Positions 41,859 through 51,136 of a stretch of 64,000 nt of DNA are shown here, piece after piece. How positions within the stretch are numbered: the stretch's first letter is position 1; the number at the start of each line of letters is the position of its first letter. This stretch comes from Pseudorhodoferax sp032153935 (GTDB taxonomy: Bacteria; Pseudomonadota; Gammaproteobacteria; Burkholderiales; Burkholderiaceae_C). The translations under genes and the position numbers were made by a program. The stretch spans positions 3,906,001 through 3,970,000 of the forward strand of contig NZ_CAXUQL020000001.1 of the NCBI RefSeq assembly GCF_964253035.1. The letters run 5' to 3'. The notes below the pieces were generated by a model. It saw only the letters and a program-made list of their open reading frames with translations, searched no databases and had not been told where the DNA came from.

Positions 41859-42476
41859 ATGTCCAAGATCGCCATCCTCGGCATCACCGGCAACGCCGGT
41901 TCCCGCATCGCCCATGAACTGCTGGCGCGCGGCCACAGCGTGACCGGCATCGCACGCGATCCGTCCAAGGCCACGGCGCGTCCCGGCCTCACGCTGGTCG
42001 CCGCCGACGCCACGCAGGCCGCCACGCTGGCGCCGCTGCTCGAGGGCCACGATGTGGTCGTGAGCAGCACGCGCTTCGTGGGCGGCATCGATGCGGCCAC
42101 GCTGGTCGCGGCCGCGAAACAAGCCGGCGTGCCGCGCATCGCCGTGGTCGGCGGCGCCGGCAGCCTGGAGGTCGCGCCCGGCGTGGCGCTGATCGACACG
42201 CCGCAGTTCCCGGACGCGTACAAGGCCGAGGCCGGCGCAGGCCGCGTGTTCCTGCAGGCGCTGCGTGGGGAGAAAGACCTGGACTGGACCTTCCTGTCGC
42301 CCTCGGCCCTGTTCGCGCCGGGCGAGCGCACCGGCAAGTTCCGCCTGGGTGGCGACCAGCTGCTGGCCGATGCCCAGGGCAACAGCCACATCTCGATGGA
42401 AGACTTCGCCATCGCGCTGGCCGACGAGATCGAGCGGCCGCAGCACGCGCGCCAGCGCTTCACCGTGGGCTATTGA
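41859..42476 (+). CDS. NmrA/YwnB-like NAD(P)-binding reductase
   Basis: A 205-residue atypical SDR starting MSKIAILGITGNAGSRIAHE with the dinucleotide-binding motif GITGNAGSRI. Mid-protein VVVSSTRFVGG and LDWTFLSPSALFAPGERTGK are typical of the YwnB/anti-sigma-factor-antagonist-like NAD(P)H-binding subfamily. AAGGAG ribosome site 8-13 nt before the ATG. Third gene of the MBL operon; its last bases lie 28 nt from the convergent monooxygenase gene. Confidence 0.88.
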   Translation: MSKIAILGITGNAGSRIAHELLARGHSVTGIARDPSKATARPGLTLVAADATQAATLAPLLEGHDVVVSSTRFVGGIDAATLVAAAKQAGVPRIAVVGGAGSLEVAPGVALIDTPQFPDAYKAEAGAGRVFLQALRGEKDLDWTFLSPSALFAPGERTGKFRLGGDQLLADAQGNSHISMEDFAIALADEIERPQHARQRFTVGY

Positions 42477-42503
42477 GCGCCGGCGGCGCCGGGGCGCCCG
42501 CTG

Positions 42504-44153
42504 TCAGCGCGCAGCGCCGCACAGCCGCGCGACCAGCGCCTGCGGATCGACAGGCGCCGCGTTGCTGCGCCAGGCCACATGCTGGTCTTCCCGGCACAGC
42601 ACCAGGGCGTGGCGGTAGCCTTCGGGCGGCTGCACGCCGGCCAGATCCAGCACGGCCAGCGGCATGCCGCGCGCTGCGGCCGCCTGCTGCAGCGCAGTCA
42701 GGTCCACCCCGGTGTCGAAGCGCAGCAGCGTGTAGCCCTGGCCGAACGCGTCGTACAGCGAGCGCCCGTCCGCCAACCAGAAGTGCGGTGCGCGGCAGCC
42801 CGGCACGGTGGAGGGCGTGAAGCTGCCCATGCTGTAGGCCGGTGGTTCCTCCGCATCGGCGGCGACGATGGGCGAGCCGCTGTAGAAGTAGCCGAAGTTC
42901 AGTCCGGCGCAGCAGAACTGCTGGACGTTCAGTGCATAGGCCTCGCGGCCGACCTCCGCGCGCAGTTGCGCGCCGTGCGCGCTGTCCTCCTCGATGTCCG
43001 GCGGCACCGCGCGGCGCGCCTGGATCATCTTCTGCGCATGGTCCATCGCGAAGCGCGAGACCTGCTCGGTGATGGGTTGGCGCTCGGCCTCGTAGGCGTC
43101 CAGCATGGCCGCGTCGCCCCAGCCCTGCAGCTGCGCGCCGAGCAGCCAGGACAGGTTCAGCGCGTCGGCGATGCCGGCGTTCATGCCATAGCCCGCATAC
43201 GGCACCCACAGGTGCGCGGCATCGCCCGCGATGAACACGCGGCGGTCCCGAAAGCGCGTGGCCACGAGCCGGCGGCCGACCCAGTCCTCCTTGCTGATCA
43301 CCTCGTAGGCGAAATCCGCATCCACGCCCAGGATCTGGCGGATCGACCAGTCGCGGTCGACCGAGTCGAACTCCGGCTCGTTCGGGTTGAGGTGGTTGTG
43401 CACCAGCCAGGTGGACTTGCCGTCGATGGCGAACACCGTGCCGCAGCGCCGCGGGTTGACCGCATACCAGGACCAGGCCGGCTTGCCCGGCAGCATGGCG
43501 CGCAGTTGCGGCGCGCGGATGTAGGTGGACTGCACGCGCTGGATCACCGCCGTGCCCTCCAGCTTCGCGCCTATGCCCTTGCGCACCATCGAGCTGCCGC
43601 CGTCGCAGCCCACCGCATAGCGGGCGCGGATGCGCACGGGCTCGCCGGTGTCCAGGTGCCGAGCCGACAGCGTCACGCCGTCGGCGTCCTGGACGAGCTC
43701 CAGCGCCTGCATGCGGTTGAGCAGCGTCACGCCGGGCAGCGTGGCCGTGTGCTCCAGCAGGATGGGCTCCAGGTACAGCTGGTTGATGCGGTGCGGCGGC
43801 TCCGGCGTGGGCCACCAGGTGTCGGGGCCGCCCTGCGCGGTGTAGCGCTCCGCCCGGCCGGGAATCGGGATGCGGGTGAGCTCCTGGCCGCAGACGCTGG
43901 TGGCGAACGCCACGTCGTTCGGGTAGTCGGCGGGCAGGCCTGCGTCGCGCAGCTTGCCGGCCACGCCGAGCCGGCGAAAGCGCTCCATCGTGCGGGCCGC
44001 GACGTGGTTGCACTTCACGTTCGGCGGCTCGGCGTAGTGGCGCGTCTCCACCAGCGTGACGCGCGCGCCGCGGCTTTGCAGGTCCATGGCCAGCGTCAGG
44101 CCCACGGGGCCGGCGCCCACGATGGCGATGTCGGTTGCGATCTCTTGTGTCAT
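42504..44153 (-). CDS. FAD-dependent aromatic-ring monooxygenase (PHBH/MhpA class)
   Basis: A 549-residue class A flavoprotein hydroxylase. FAD motifs: IVGAGPVGLTLAMDLQSRGA at the N-terminus, the DG motif VGCDGGSSMVRKGIG near residue 180 and the GD motif VFIAGDAAHLWVPYAGYGMN near 315. A C-terminal thioredoxin-like extension (from about 440) is as in MhpA or PobA-like phenol hydroxylases. It would hydroxylate a phenolic or hydroxyaromatic acid with NAD(P)H and O2. The Bug gene ends 7 nt before its start, so a receptor and a catabolic enzyme are coupled, both divergent from the LysR at 45377. Confidence 0.9.
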   Translation of the reverse strand: MTQEIATDIAIVGAGPVGLTLAMDLQSRGARVTLVETRHYAEPPNVKCNHVAARTMERFRRLGVAGKLRDAGLPADYPNDVAFATSVCGQELTRIPIPGRAERYTAQGGPDTWWPTPEPPHRINQLYLEPILLEHTATLPGVTLLNRMQALELVQDADGVTLSARHLDTGEPVRIRARYAVGCDGGSSMVRKGIGAKLEGTAVIQRVQSTYIRAPQLRAMLPGKPAWSWYAVNPRRCGTVFAIDGKSTWLVHNHLNPNEPEFDSVDRDWSIRQILGVDADFAYEVISKEDWVGRRLVATRFRDRRVFIAGDAAHLWVPYAGYGMNAGIADALNLSWLLGAQLQGWGDAAMLDAYEAERQPITEQVSRFAMDHAQKMIQARRAVPPDIEEDSAHGAQLRAEVGREAYALNVQQFCCAGLNFGYFYSGSPIVAADAEEPPAYSMGSFTPSTVPGCRAPHFWLADGRSLYDAFGQGYTLLRFDTGVDLTALQQAAAARGMPLAVLDLAGVQPPEGYRHALVLCREDQHVAWRSNAAPVDPQALVARLCGAAR

Positions 44154-44160
44154 GCGTCGT

Positions 44161-45285
44161 TCATTCGATGCGGATGTTGGCCTGGCGGATCACCCGGGAC
44201 CATTTGCTGGTCTCGGTGGCGATGTAGCGCCCGAAGGCCTCGGGTGTGCCGGGCGCGGGTTCGACGCCCAGGTTGCGGATGCTGCTGCGGACCTGCGGGT
44301 CGCCCAGCGCCTCGTTGATCGCCGCATTGAGCCTGGCCACGCTGGCGGCGGACATGCCCGCGGGCGCGACCATGCCGAACCAGCCCGTGGAGTCGTAGCC
44401 CGGCACGCCGGCCTCGGCGACCGTCGGAACCTGGGGCAGCTGCGGCAGGCGCTGCGGGCTGGTGACGGCGAACGCGGTGAGTCTGCCGGCCTGGATCTGC
44501 TGCAGTGCCGACGGCAGGTCCACCACGGCCAGCGGCACCTGCCCCGCCAGCGTGTCCATGGCGGCGGGGCCCGAACCCTTGTAGGGCACCTCGACGAGCT
44601 GGAGCCCGGCCAACTGCGCGAGCAGCGCGGCCGACAGGTGCATCGCCGTGCCGTTGCCCCCGTGCGCGATCGACAGCGTGCCCGGCCGCGCCTTGGCCAG
44701 CGCGATCAGCTCGGGCAGCGTCCTGGCCGGCACCGAGGGGTGGCCGATCAGCACGAACGGGATGGCGGCCAGCATGGCGACCGGCTGGAAGTCCTTCTGC
44801 ACGTCGAACGGCATTTGCGCGTACAGGCTGCTGTTGGCCGACAGCGCGCCGGCCGCGCCCACGCCCAGCGTGTAGCCATCGGCCGGCGCCTTGGCCACGA
44901 GCGACAGGCCGATGTTGCCGCCCGCGCCGGGCCGGTTGTCGACGATGAACTGCTGGCCGAGCCTGTCGTTCAGCCGCGGCACCAGCATGCGCACGACCAC
45001 GTCCGTGCTGCCGCCGGGCGGGAAGGTCACGACCACGCGGATGGGCTTGCTGGGGTAGTCGCCCTGCGCGGCAGCGGGGCCCCCCAGGACGGCGCCCAGC
45101 GCGACGGCCAGGACAGCGAGCATGCGCCGCACGGTGGCGCCGGCGGGCGGGACAGTCTGCAGCGCATGCCGGCACCGGGCAGGCTGCCGGCGTGGCGCGC
45201 CCCGCGCGTCCGCCGGGTCCGCGCCTGCGGGTGGACGCTTCAAGGCCATGGACGCCGGATGGCGCTGGTGGGAGGTGGGGTCCAT
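44161..45285 (-). CDS. Bug-family (TctC) solute receptor, long N-terminus
   Basis: A receptor with Bug motifs IRVVVTFPPGGSTDVVVRML, VPYKGSGPAAMDTLAGQVPL and STGWFGMVAPAGMSAASVAR. The best ribosome site (GGAG, 7 nt) favours ATG 45285, giving 374 residues, but the hydrophobic signal segment MLAVLAVALGAVLGGPAAAQ begins only at residue 55. A GTG at 45132 would give a normal signal peptide. Either the extension is real or the true start is internal. Co-transcribed with the flavin monooxygenase 7 nt downstream, so its ligand may be an aromatic acid. Confidence 0.85.
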   Translation of the reverse strand: MDPTSHQRHPASMALKRPPAGADPADARGAPRRQPARCRHALQTVPPAGATVRRMLAVLAVALGAVLGGPAAAQGDYPSKPIRVVVTFPPGGSTDVVVRMLVPRLNDRLGQQFIVDNRPGAGGNIGLSLVAKAPADGYTLGVGAAGALSANSSLYAQMPFDVQKDFQPVAMLAAIPFVLIGHPSVPARTLPELIALAKARPGTLSIAHGGNGTAMHLSAALLAQLAGLQLVEVPYKGSGPAAMDTLAGQVPLAVVDLPSALQQIQAGRLTAFAVTSPQRLPQLPQVPTVAEAGVPGYDSTGWFGMVAPAGMSAASVARLNAAINEALGDPQVRSSIRNLGVEPAPGTPEAFGRYIATETSKWSRVIRQANIRIE

Positions 45286-45340
45286 CGGATGTCTCCAGTC
45301 TTGTCGTGGGCGCATTGGAGCGCGGGGCTAGACTTGCGTA

Positions 45341-45362
45341 AATCGAAACATTCCGAACGATT
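45341..45362 (+). promoter_or_regulatory. LysR-type inverted repeat between Bug and LysR genes
   Basis: AATCG-N12-CGATT spans 45341-45362 in the 91-nt divergent region, ending 14 nt before the LysR start. The sequence is AT-rich locally. Typical placement for autoregulation and activation of the divergent Bug-monooxygenase operon. Confidence 0.5.
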
Positions 45363-45376
45363 CTTGTGGATCCTTC

Positions 45377-46282
45377 ATGAATCAACGCTTCACGCCCACA
45401 CTGCGGCAGATCCGCGCCTTCGTGGCCATCTACCAGCTGCGCAAGCTGGGCGCGGCGGCCGAGCACCTGCATGTGACGCAGTCGGCGGTGAGCGTCATGC
45501 TGCGCGAGATGGAGCAGGGCCTGGGCTGCAGGCTGTTCGACCGCACCACGCGCGCGCTGCAGCCGACCCAGGCCGCGGCCGACGCCGTCGCGGTGGCCGA
45601 GCGCATCCTGCGCGACGTCGACCAGTTCGGGGCCGGGCTGCGCGACCTGACGGCATTGCGCAGCGGCAGGGTCTGCGTGGCCATCACGCCGACGCTGGCC
45701 GAACTGGTGATGCCCGTGGCCGTGGAACGCTTCGGCCAGGCGCACCCGCAGGTGCGCGTGCAGGTGGACGACTGCGCACCCGACCAGTTCGTCGCGCGCG
45801 TGCTGGCAGGCCATGCGGACTTCGGCGTGGGTGCACCGGAGCGCGCGGCGACCGACGTGGACACCGAGGTGCTCGTCGCCGACCACCTGGCGCTGGTGTG
45901 CCGCACCGACCATCCGCTGGCACGGCTGCGCACCGTGCGCTGGGGGCAGCTGCGCGGGCACGGACTCATCACGGTGCGGCCCGGCTACGGCATCCGCCCC
46001 CTGGTGGACGGCGCTGCGGCGCAGGCGGGCATCCAGCTCGACGTGGTGAACGAGGTGACCTTCCTGTCGACCGCCCTGTGGATGACGGCCAGCGGCCTGG
46101 GGCCGTCGCTCATGCCGTCCGGCTATGCGCGCGAGCCTGCGGCGCGCGGGCTCGTGGTGCGCAAGCTGCACGAGCCGGTGGTGTCGCGCAACGTGTCCAT
46201 CGTGACCAAGCGCGGGCGCTCGCTGTCACCGGCGGCGCAGGCGTTCGTGGCGTGCCTGCGCGCGGCCATGCGCGGCGCCTGA
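45377..46282 (+). CDS. LysR-family regulator
   Basis: A 301-residue regulator starting MNQRFTPTLRQIRAFVAIYQ; HTH LGAAAEHLHVTQSAVSVMLR at residues 24-43. Effector domain from about 92 (GRVCVAITPTLAELVMPVAV). Divergent to the Bug-monooxygenase operon, which it probably controls in response to the aromatic or organic acid taken up. Confidence 0.92.
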   Translation: MNQRFTPTLRQIRAFVAIYQLRKLGAAAEHLHVTQSAVSVMLREMEQGLGCRLFDRTTRALQPTQAAADAVAVAERILRDVDQFGAGLRDLTALRSGRVCVAITPTLAELVMPVAVERFGQAHPQVRVQVDDCAPDQFVARVLAGHADFGVGAPERAATDVDTEVLVADHLALVCRTDHPLARLRTVRWGQLRGHGLITVRPGYGIRPLVDGAAAQAGIQLDVVNEVTFLSTALWMTASGLGPSLMPSGYAREPAARGLVVRKLHEPVVSRNVSIVTKRGRSLSPAAQAFVACLRAAMRGA

Positions 46283-46334
46283 GCCGGCACACGCCTGCGC
46301 CGCAGCACCGGCGCAGGCCGCCGCGCGCCGCATC

Positions 46335-47297
46335 TCACTCGATCGCCACCTTCGCATCCTTCACCAGCCTGGCGTACCTGGCCGTGTCGTCCTTGATGCG
46401 CGCGGCCATCTGCTCGGCCGTGTCGCCCACGGGCTCGGCGCCGATCTCCTCCATGCGCTTCCTGAACTCCGCCGAGTGGATGATCCTGACCATCTCGGTG
46501 TTGAGCCGGGCCACGATGTCCTTGGGCGTGCCTGCCGGCGCGAGGATGCCGAACCAGGTGCCCTGGTCGAAGCCCGGCATGCCGGACTCGGCCAGCGTGG
46601 GCACATCGGGCAGCGTGCTGGAGCGCTTGCCCGTGGTCACCGCCAGCGCGCGCAGCTTGCCGCCCTTGATGTGCTGCACCAGCGGCGTCAGCGTGTCGAA
46701 CGACAGGTCGATCTGCCCGCCCAGCAGATCGGTCGTCAGCGGTGCGCTGCCCTTGTAGGGCACGTGCACGAGCTCGACGCCCGCCAGGCCCGAGAACTGC
46801 GTGCCGATCAGGTGCTGCACCGTGCCGTTGCCGTTGGAGCCGTAGGCGATCTTGCCCGGGGCGGCCTTGGCCAGCGCGATGAGTCCCTTCACGTCCGTGG
46901 CGCTCGACCTGGCGTTGACCACCAGCACGTTGGGCACCACGGCCACCGTGGTGATGGGCGCGAAGCTCTTCTCGAAGTCGTAGGGCAGCTTCTTGTAGAC
47001 GCTGGTGGCGATGGTGTGGTGCACGGCGCCCATCAGCAGCGTGGTGCCGTCGGCCTTGGCCTTGGCGACGAAGTCCGCGCCGATGGTGGCGCCGGCACCG
47101 GGCCGGCTCTCGACGATGACGGGCTGGCCCAGCGCCTGCGACAGCGGCGTGGTCAGCGAGCGCGCCAGTGCGTCGGAGCTTCCGCCGGGCGGGAAGGGCA
47201 CGACCAGCGTGATCGGCTTGGTCGGGAAGGCCTCGGCCGAGGCCAGGCCACAGCTCAGGGTCAGGGCCAGCGTGGCCAGCGTATTGCGGCGGTTCAT
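46335..47297 (-). CDS. Bug-family (TctC) periplasmic solute receptor
   Basis: A 320-residue receptor, signal peptide MNRRNTLATLALTLSCGLAS-AEAFPTK. Bug motifs ITLVVPFPPGGSSDALARSL, HVPYKGSAPLTTDLLGGQ and GTWFGILAPAGTPKDIVARL. It follows the tartrate dehydrogenase-like gene by 103 nt in the same direction, suggesting uptake of tartrate, malate or a related hydroxyacid. Its 3' end is 52 nt from the LysR gene. Confidence 0.93.
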   Translation of the reverse strand: MNRRNTLATLALTLSCGLASAEAFPTKPITLVVPFPPGGSSDALARSLTTPLSQALGQPVIVESRPGAGATIGADFVAKAKADGTTLLMGAVHHTIATSVYKKLPYDFEKSFAPITTVAVVPNVLVVNARSSATDVKGLIALAKAAPGKIAYGSNGNGTVQHLIGTQFSGLAGVELVHVPYKGSAPLTTDLLGGQIDLSFDTLTPLVQHIKGGKLRALAVTTGKRSSTLPDVPTLAESGMPGFDQGTWFGILAPAGTPKDIVARLNTEMVRIIHSAEFRKRMEEIGAEPVGDTAEQMAARIKDDTARYARLVKDAKVAIE

Positions 47298-47400
47298 GCG
47301 TGTCTCCAGGAATCAGCGGGCAAGTGCCGTCCCCGCAGCGCTTGGCGGCTGCTTCGCAGGGGGACGGGCGGAAAGGGCGCGGGCACAGGGCCCGTCGGCG

Positions 47401-48489
47401 TCAGGCGGCCTTGCGCTGGGCGCTGCCGGCCACCAGGGCGCAGACGGCCTGCGTGACCTGGGCCGTGGTGGCCTGGCCGCCGAGGTCGCGCGTGTGCAGT
47501 TGGGGGTCAGCGGTGACCTGCTCGATGGCGGCCATCACGCGCTGGGCGGCGGCGTGCTCGCCCAGGTGTTCCAGCAGCATCACGACCGACCAGAAGGTGC
47601 CGACCGGGTTCGCCAGGCCCTTGCCCATGATGTCGAAGGCCGAGCCGTGGATGGGCTCGAACATCGAGGGGTAGCGGCGCTCGGGATCGATGTTGCCGGT
47701 GGGCGCGATGCCCAGGCTGCCCGCCAGCGCGGCCGCCAGGTCCGACAGGATGTCGGCGTGCAAATTGGTGGCGACGATGGTGTCCAGCGTGGCGGGCTTG
47801 TTGACCATGCGGGCCGTCATCGCGTCCACGAGTTCCTTGTCCCACTTGACGTCGGGAAAGCCCGTGGCCACCTCGGCGGCGATCTCGTCCCACATCACCA
47901 TGGCGTGGCGCTGGGCGTTGCTCTTGGTCACCACGGTCAGCTGCTTGCGTGGGCGGCTTTGCGCGAGCTTGAACGCGTAGCGCAGGATGCGCTCCACGCC
48001 CACGCGGGTCATGATGGACACGTCGGTCGCGGCCTCGATCGCGTGGCCCTGGTGCACGCGGCCGCCCACGCCGGAGTACTCGCCCTCGGAGTTCTCGCGC
48101 ACGATGACCCAGTCCAGGTCGTCCGGGCCGCAACGCTTGAGCGGCGCGTCGATGCCGCGCAGGATGCGCGTGGGCCGCACGTTGGCGTACTGGTCGAAGC
48201 CCTGGCAGATTTTCAGGCGCAGGCCCCACAGCGTGATGTGGTCGGGAATGTGCGGGTCGCCGGCCGAGCCGAACAGGATGGCGTCCTTGCTCCGCAGCAG
48301 CTCCAGGCCGTTGGCCGGCATCATCTCGCCGTGGGCGCGGAACCAGTCGCCGCCCCAGCCGAAGTCCTCGAAGTCGAAGGCGAAGCCGCTGCTGCCGGCC
48401 GCCACGGCCTCGAGCACTTCGCGGCCGGCCGGCACGACCTCCTTGCCGATGCCGTCGCCGGGGATGGTGGCGATCTTGTAGGTCTTCAT
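47401..48489 (-). CDS. ttuC: Tartrate dehydrogenase/decarboxylase-like isocitrate-type dehydrogenase
   Basis: A 362-residue beta-hydroxyacid oxidative decarboxylase. Start MKTYKIATIPGDGIGKEVVP. Family motifs: VIVRENSEGEYSGVGGRVHQ, the metal-binding Asp region NLHADILSDLAAALAGSLGI and FEPIHGSAFDIMGKGLANPV. This pattern fits tartrate dehydrogenase (TtuC) better than LeuB, whose loop differs. It would oxidise tartrate or D-malate with NAD and Mn2+. Divergent LysR at 48598 and downstream Bug gene form a compact uptake-catabolism unit. Confidence 0.88.
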   Translation of the reverse strand: MKTYKIATIPGDGIGKEVVPAGREVLEAVAAGSSGFAFDFEDFGWGGDWFRAHGEMMPANGLELLRSKDAILFGSAGDPHIPDHITLWGLRLKICQGFDQYANVRPTRILRGIDAPLKRCGPDDLDWVIVRENSEGEYSGVGGRVHQGHAIEAATDVSIMTRVGVERILRYAFKLAQSRPRKQLTVVTKSNAQRHAMVMWDEIAAEVATGFPDVKWDKELVDAMTARMVNKPATLDTIVATNLHADILSDLAAALAGSLGIAPTGNIDPERRYPSMFEPIHGSAFDIMGKGLANPVGTFWSVVMLLEHLGEHAAAQRVMAAIEQVTADPQLHTRDLGGQATTAQVTQAVCALVAGSAQRKAA

Positions 48490-48597
48490 GGGTCCGTCTC
48501 CTTGGGGAACAGTGTTGGGGATGGACGAACTGTAAGAACCATCCAAGGTGCTGGATCGGCGCTAAAGTGAATCCATTCTTAACTTGAACTCAACACC

Positions 48598-49530
48598 ATG
48601 GGCCACGGCATCCAGCCCGCCGACCTGGGCTTCTTCTCCACCCTGGCCGGCGCGGCCAGCCTCAGCGCGGCGGCGCGCGAACTGGGCGTGACGCTGCCGG
48701 CCGTCAGCAAGCGGCTGGCGCAGATGGAGGCGCGCCTGGGCGTGCTGCTGGTGAACCGCTCGACGCGCCGCATGGGCCTCACGCCCGAAGGCGAGCTCTA
48801 CCTGGAGCATGCGCGGCGCATCCTGGCCGACATCGACGGCCTGGGCGAACTGCTGGGCCTGTCCAAGGCCACGCCGCAGGGCCTCTTGCGCGTGAACGCC
48901 ACGCTGGGCTTCGGCCGCAGCCATGTGGCGCCGCTGGTCTCGCGCTTCGTGCGCAGGAACCCGCAGGTGCAGGTGCAGCTGCAGCTGTCGGTCAGCCCGC
49001 CGGCACCGACCGAGGACCTGTACGACGTCTGCGTGCGCTTCGGCGCGCCACCGGACAGCCGTGTCATCGCGCGCAACCTCGGTGCCAACCGCCGGCTGCT
49101 GTGCGCCGCGCCGGCCTACCTGGCGCGGCACGGCGTGCCCAAGGTGCCGCACGACCTCACGGCGCACAACTGCATCGGTATCCGCCAGGGCGAGGAGGCC
49201 TATGGCGTGTGGCGGCTCACGCCGGCCAAGGGCAAGGGCCGCAGCGTCCGGCCCGAGGCGGTGAAGACGCGCGGCAGCCTGACGACCAACGACGGCGAGA
49301 TCGCCGTGAAGTGGGCGCTGGACGGCCACGGCATCGTGATGCGCGCGGAATGGGACGTGCAGCACCACCTGCGCAGCGGCCGGCTGGTGCAGGTGCTGCC
49401 GCAGTACGACACGCCCGATGCCGATATCTACGCCGTCTATCCGCAGCGCCACCAGACCTCGGCCCGGGTGCGCGGCTTCGTCGACTTCCTCGCCCTGGCC
49501 TTCACGCAGCAGGGCGCGGCACCGGCGTGA
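48598..49530 (+). CDS. LysR-family regulator divergent to ttuC
   Basis: A 310-residue regulator starting MGHGIQPADLGFFSTLAGAA; HTH LSAAARELGVTLPAVSKRLA at residues 22-41. Effector domain pattern LYDVCVRFGAPPDSRVIARN is of the CrgA/DsdC group. The 108-nt divergent region holds TTCTTA-type inverted elements (TAAGAACCATCC near 48533 and CCATTCTTAACTT near 48576). Probably regulates ttuC and the Bug gene. Confidence 0.92.
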   Translation: MGHGIQPADLGFFSTLAGAASLSAAARELGVTLPAVSKRLAQMEARLGVLLVNRSTRRMGLTPEGELYLEHARRILADIDGLGELLGLSKATPQGLLRVNATLGFGRSHVAPLVSRFVRRNPQVQVQLQLSVSPPAPTEDLYDVCVRFGAPPDSRVIARNLGANRRLLCAAPAYLARHGVPKVPHDLTAHNCIGIRQGEEAYGVWRLTPAKGKGRSVRPEAVKTRGSLTTNDGEIAVKWALDGHGIVMRAEWDVQHHLRSGRLVQVLPQYDTPDADIYAVYPQRHQTSARVRGFVDFLALAFTQQGAAPA

Positions 49531-49533
49531 GGC

Positions 49534-50466
49534 TCAGATCCAGGCGAGCCAGAGGTTGATCGTCAGGAAGGACAGCGTCATCGCCGCCAGCAACGCGGCC
49601 GCGCAGAGGCCTTCGAGCTGGTACTTCTGCGCCAGCACGGCGTAGACGCTCATCATGGGCACGCAGGCGTAGACCAGCGCGGCCTTGGCCAGTTCGCTGT
49701 CGCCAGGCGGCAGCAGCGTGAGGGCCAGCAACACCATGAGCGGGTGCAGCACCAGCTTGCCCAGCGTGATGGTGGCCACGTCGGCCAGCATGCCGCCGGG
49801 TTTGAGTCCCACCAGCGCACCGCCGATCGCGAACAGCGCGAGCGGGCTGGCGCTGCCCGCGACGATGTTGATGGTCTGGTGCAGCACGGCCGGCACATGC
49901 AGGTCCAGCGCCGAGACGGTGATGCCCACCGCGATCGCCACCACCAGCGGATTGCGCACCATGGCACGGGCCAGGCCCGCGAGGCGCCGCAGCACGCTGC
50001 CCGAGCCACCGCCGCTGTCGGCGACCGACAGCGCCAGCGGGATCATGAGCAGGTTCTCCACCAGCATCACGAGCGCCAGCGCCACACCGGCCGTGGGCCC
50101 CAGCAGCTGCGAGGCGATCGGGTAGCCGACGAAGGCGCTGTTGGAGCCCGACATGCCCATGCCCATGATGGCGGCCTTGGTCACGCCTTCGCGCCGCACG
50201 CGGCGCGCCCAGACGAAACCCAGCGCCAGCGCGGCGAGCGAGCCGGCCGCATAGGCCAGCAGGAAGCGCGGGCTCAGCACCTCGCCCAGCGGCCGGCTGG
50301 CCAGCGCGCGCAGCAGCAGCGCGGGCAGCGCGACCAGCGTGGCGAAGCGGCCCAGCACGCGCACCTGCGTGGCGTCGAACACGCGCAGGCGCACGCACAG
50401 GAAGCCGGCCAGGATCAGCAGGTAGATCGGACCCGTGGCCGCGAGCACATTGCCGACAGCAGTCAT
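49534..50466 (-). CDS. AEC-family (auxin efflux carrier/malonate) transporter
   Basis: A 310-residue inner-membrane protein with about ten hydrophobic segments in two repeats. It has the family crossing loop MGMSGSNSAFVGYPIASQLL and the second-half SPLALFAIGGALVGLKPGGM. Members transport malonate, malate, lactate or auxin-like acids. It ends 3 nt from the stop of the convergent LysR gene. The direction and substrate are unknown; the hydroxyacid genes next to it fit a dicarboxylate. Confidence 0.9.
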   Translation of the reverse strand: MTAVGNVLAATGPIYLLILAGFLCVRLRVFDATQVRVLGRFATLVALPALLLRALASRPLGEVLSPRFLLAYAAGSLAALALGFVWARRVRREGVTKAAIMGMGMSGSNSAFVGYPIASQLLGPTAGVALALVMLVENLLMIPLALSVADSGGGSGSVLRRLAGLARAMVRNPLVVAIAVGITVSALDLHVPAVLHQTINIVAGSASPLALFAIGGALVGLKPGGMLADVATITLGKLVLHPLMVLLALTLLPPGDSELAKAALVYACVPMMSVYAVLAQKYQLEGLCAAALLAAMTLSFLTINLWLAWI

Positions 50467-50561
50467 CTGGTAGGGAAAGGGGCGGCGCGCATCATCGGGG
50501 ACAGGCGGGATTCTGACCGGTGACGGCCATCACGCAAATCGCGTGCCGGTGCGGGCCGGCT

Positions 50562-51086
50562 TCAACGCCGTGCAGCGTGCGCCATGACCTGCCCGATCGA
50601 CTGCGCGCCCGGCGCGTAGGCTGCCATGGCCGCACCGACCAGCGCCACGAACACGGCCGTGGCGGCGAAGGGCAGCACGGTCCGGCGCACCGTGCTGGCC
50701 AGCCAGTGCGCGGGATCCTGGCCGCGCAGGTGGCGGAACAGTGCATAGGACAGCGCGCCGTCCACGAGCACCTCGGCGAACAGCACCGGCGCGATGTACA
50801 CCACGTAGAGCGATGCCAGCGCCAGGCCGACGGCCAGCGCGATGGCCAGCAGCGGAACCGCGAGTTCATCGCCCTCGGCCGCCGCGCTGGCGGCGTCGCC
50901 CAGGGCGCCCAAGGGCGCGCCATCCGCGGACGGGCCATCGAACGCCGCCGAGGCACCGCCGCCGCCGAAGTCGCCGCCGCCACCGCTCTGCAAGCCGGGT
51001 GTCCGTGCCGGCAGCCGTGGCAGCGGCCCCGCAAGATCCACCAGGTCCAGGTAGTCCGCGGCGTTGGTGCGCAGCCAGAGCCAGAC
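50562..51086 (-). pseudogene. 3' part of IS-disrupted membrane-protein gene
   Basis: The 174 codons after the IS element continue, in frame, the 5' part at 52402-52611. They encode VWLWLRTNAADYLDLVDLAG, a Gly/Ala/Ser-rich linker (GGGGDFGGGGASAAFDG) and hydrophobic segments VPLLAIALAVGLALASLYVV and VLPFAATAVFVALVGAAMAA. GAC at 51084-51086 is the left target duplicate. Intact, the gene would make about 243 residues; it is a predicted inner-membrane protein of unknown role. Without its start this part is unlikely to be translated. Confidence 0.85.
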
Positions 51087-51136
51087 TGAACCGCCCCGTA
51101 TTTTGAGGAGGCTCCAACTTTTGAGAGGATGGAGCC

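Noticed and set aside
42504..44153. MhpA proper (3-hydroxyphenylpropionate hydroxylase)
   Set aside because: No other mhp genes are nearby; only the broader flavoprotein hydroxylase class is supported.
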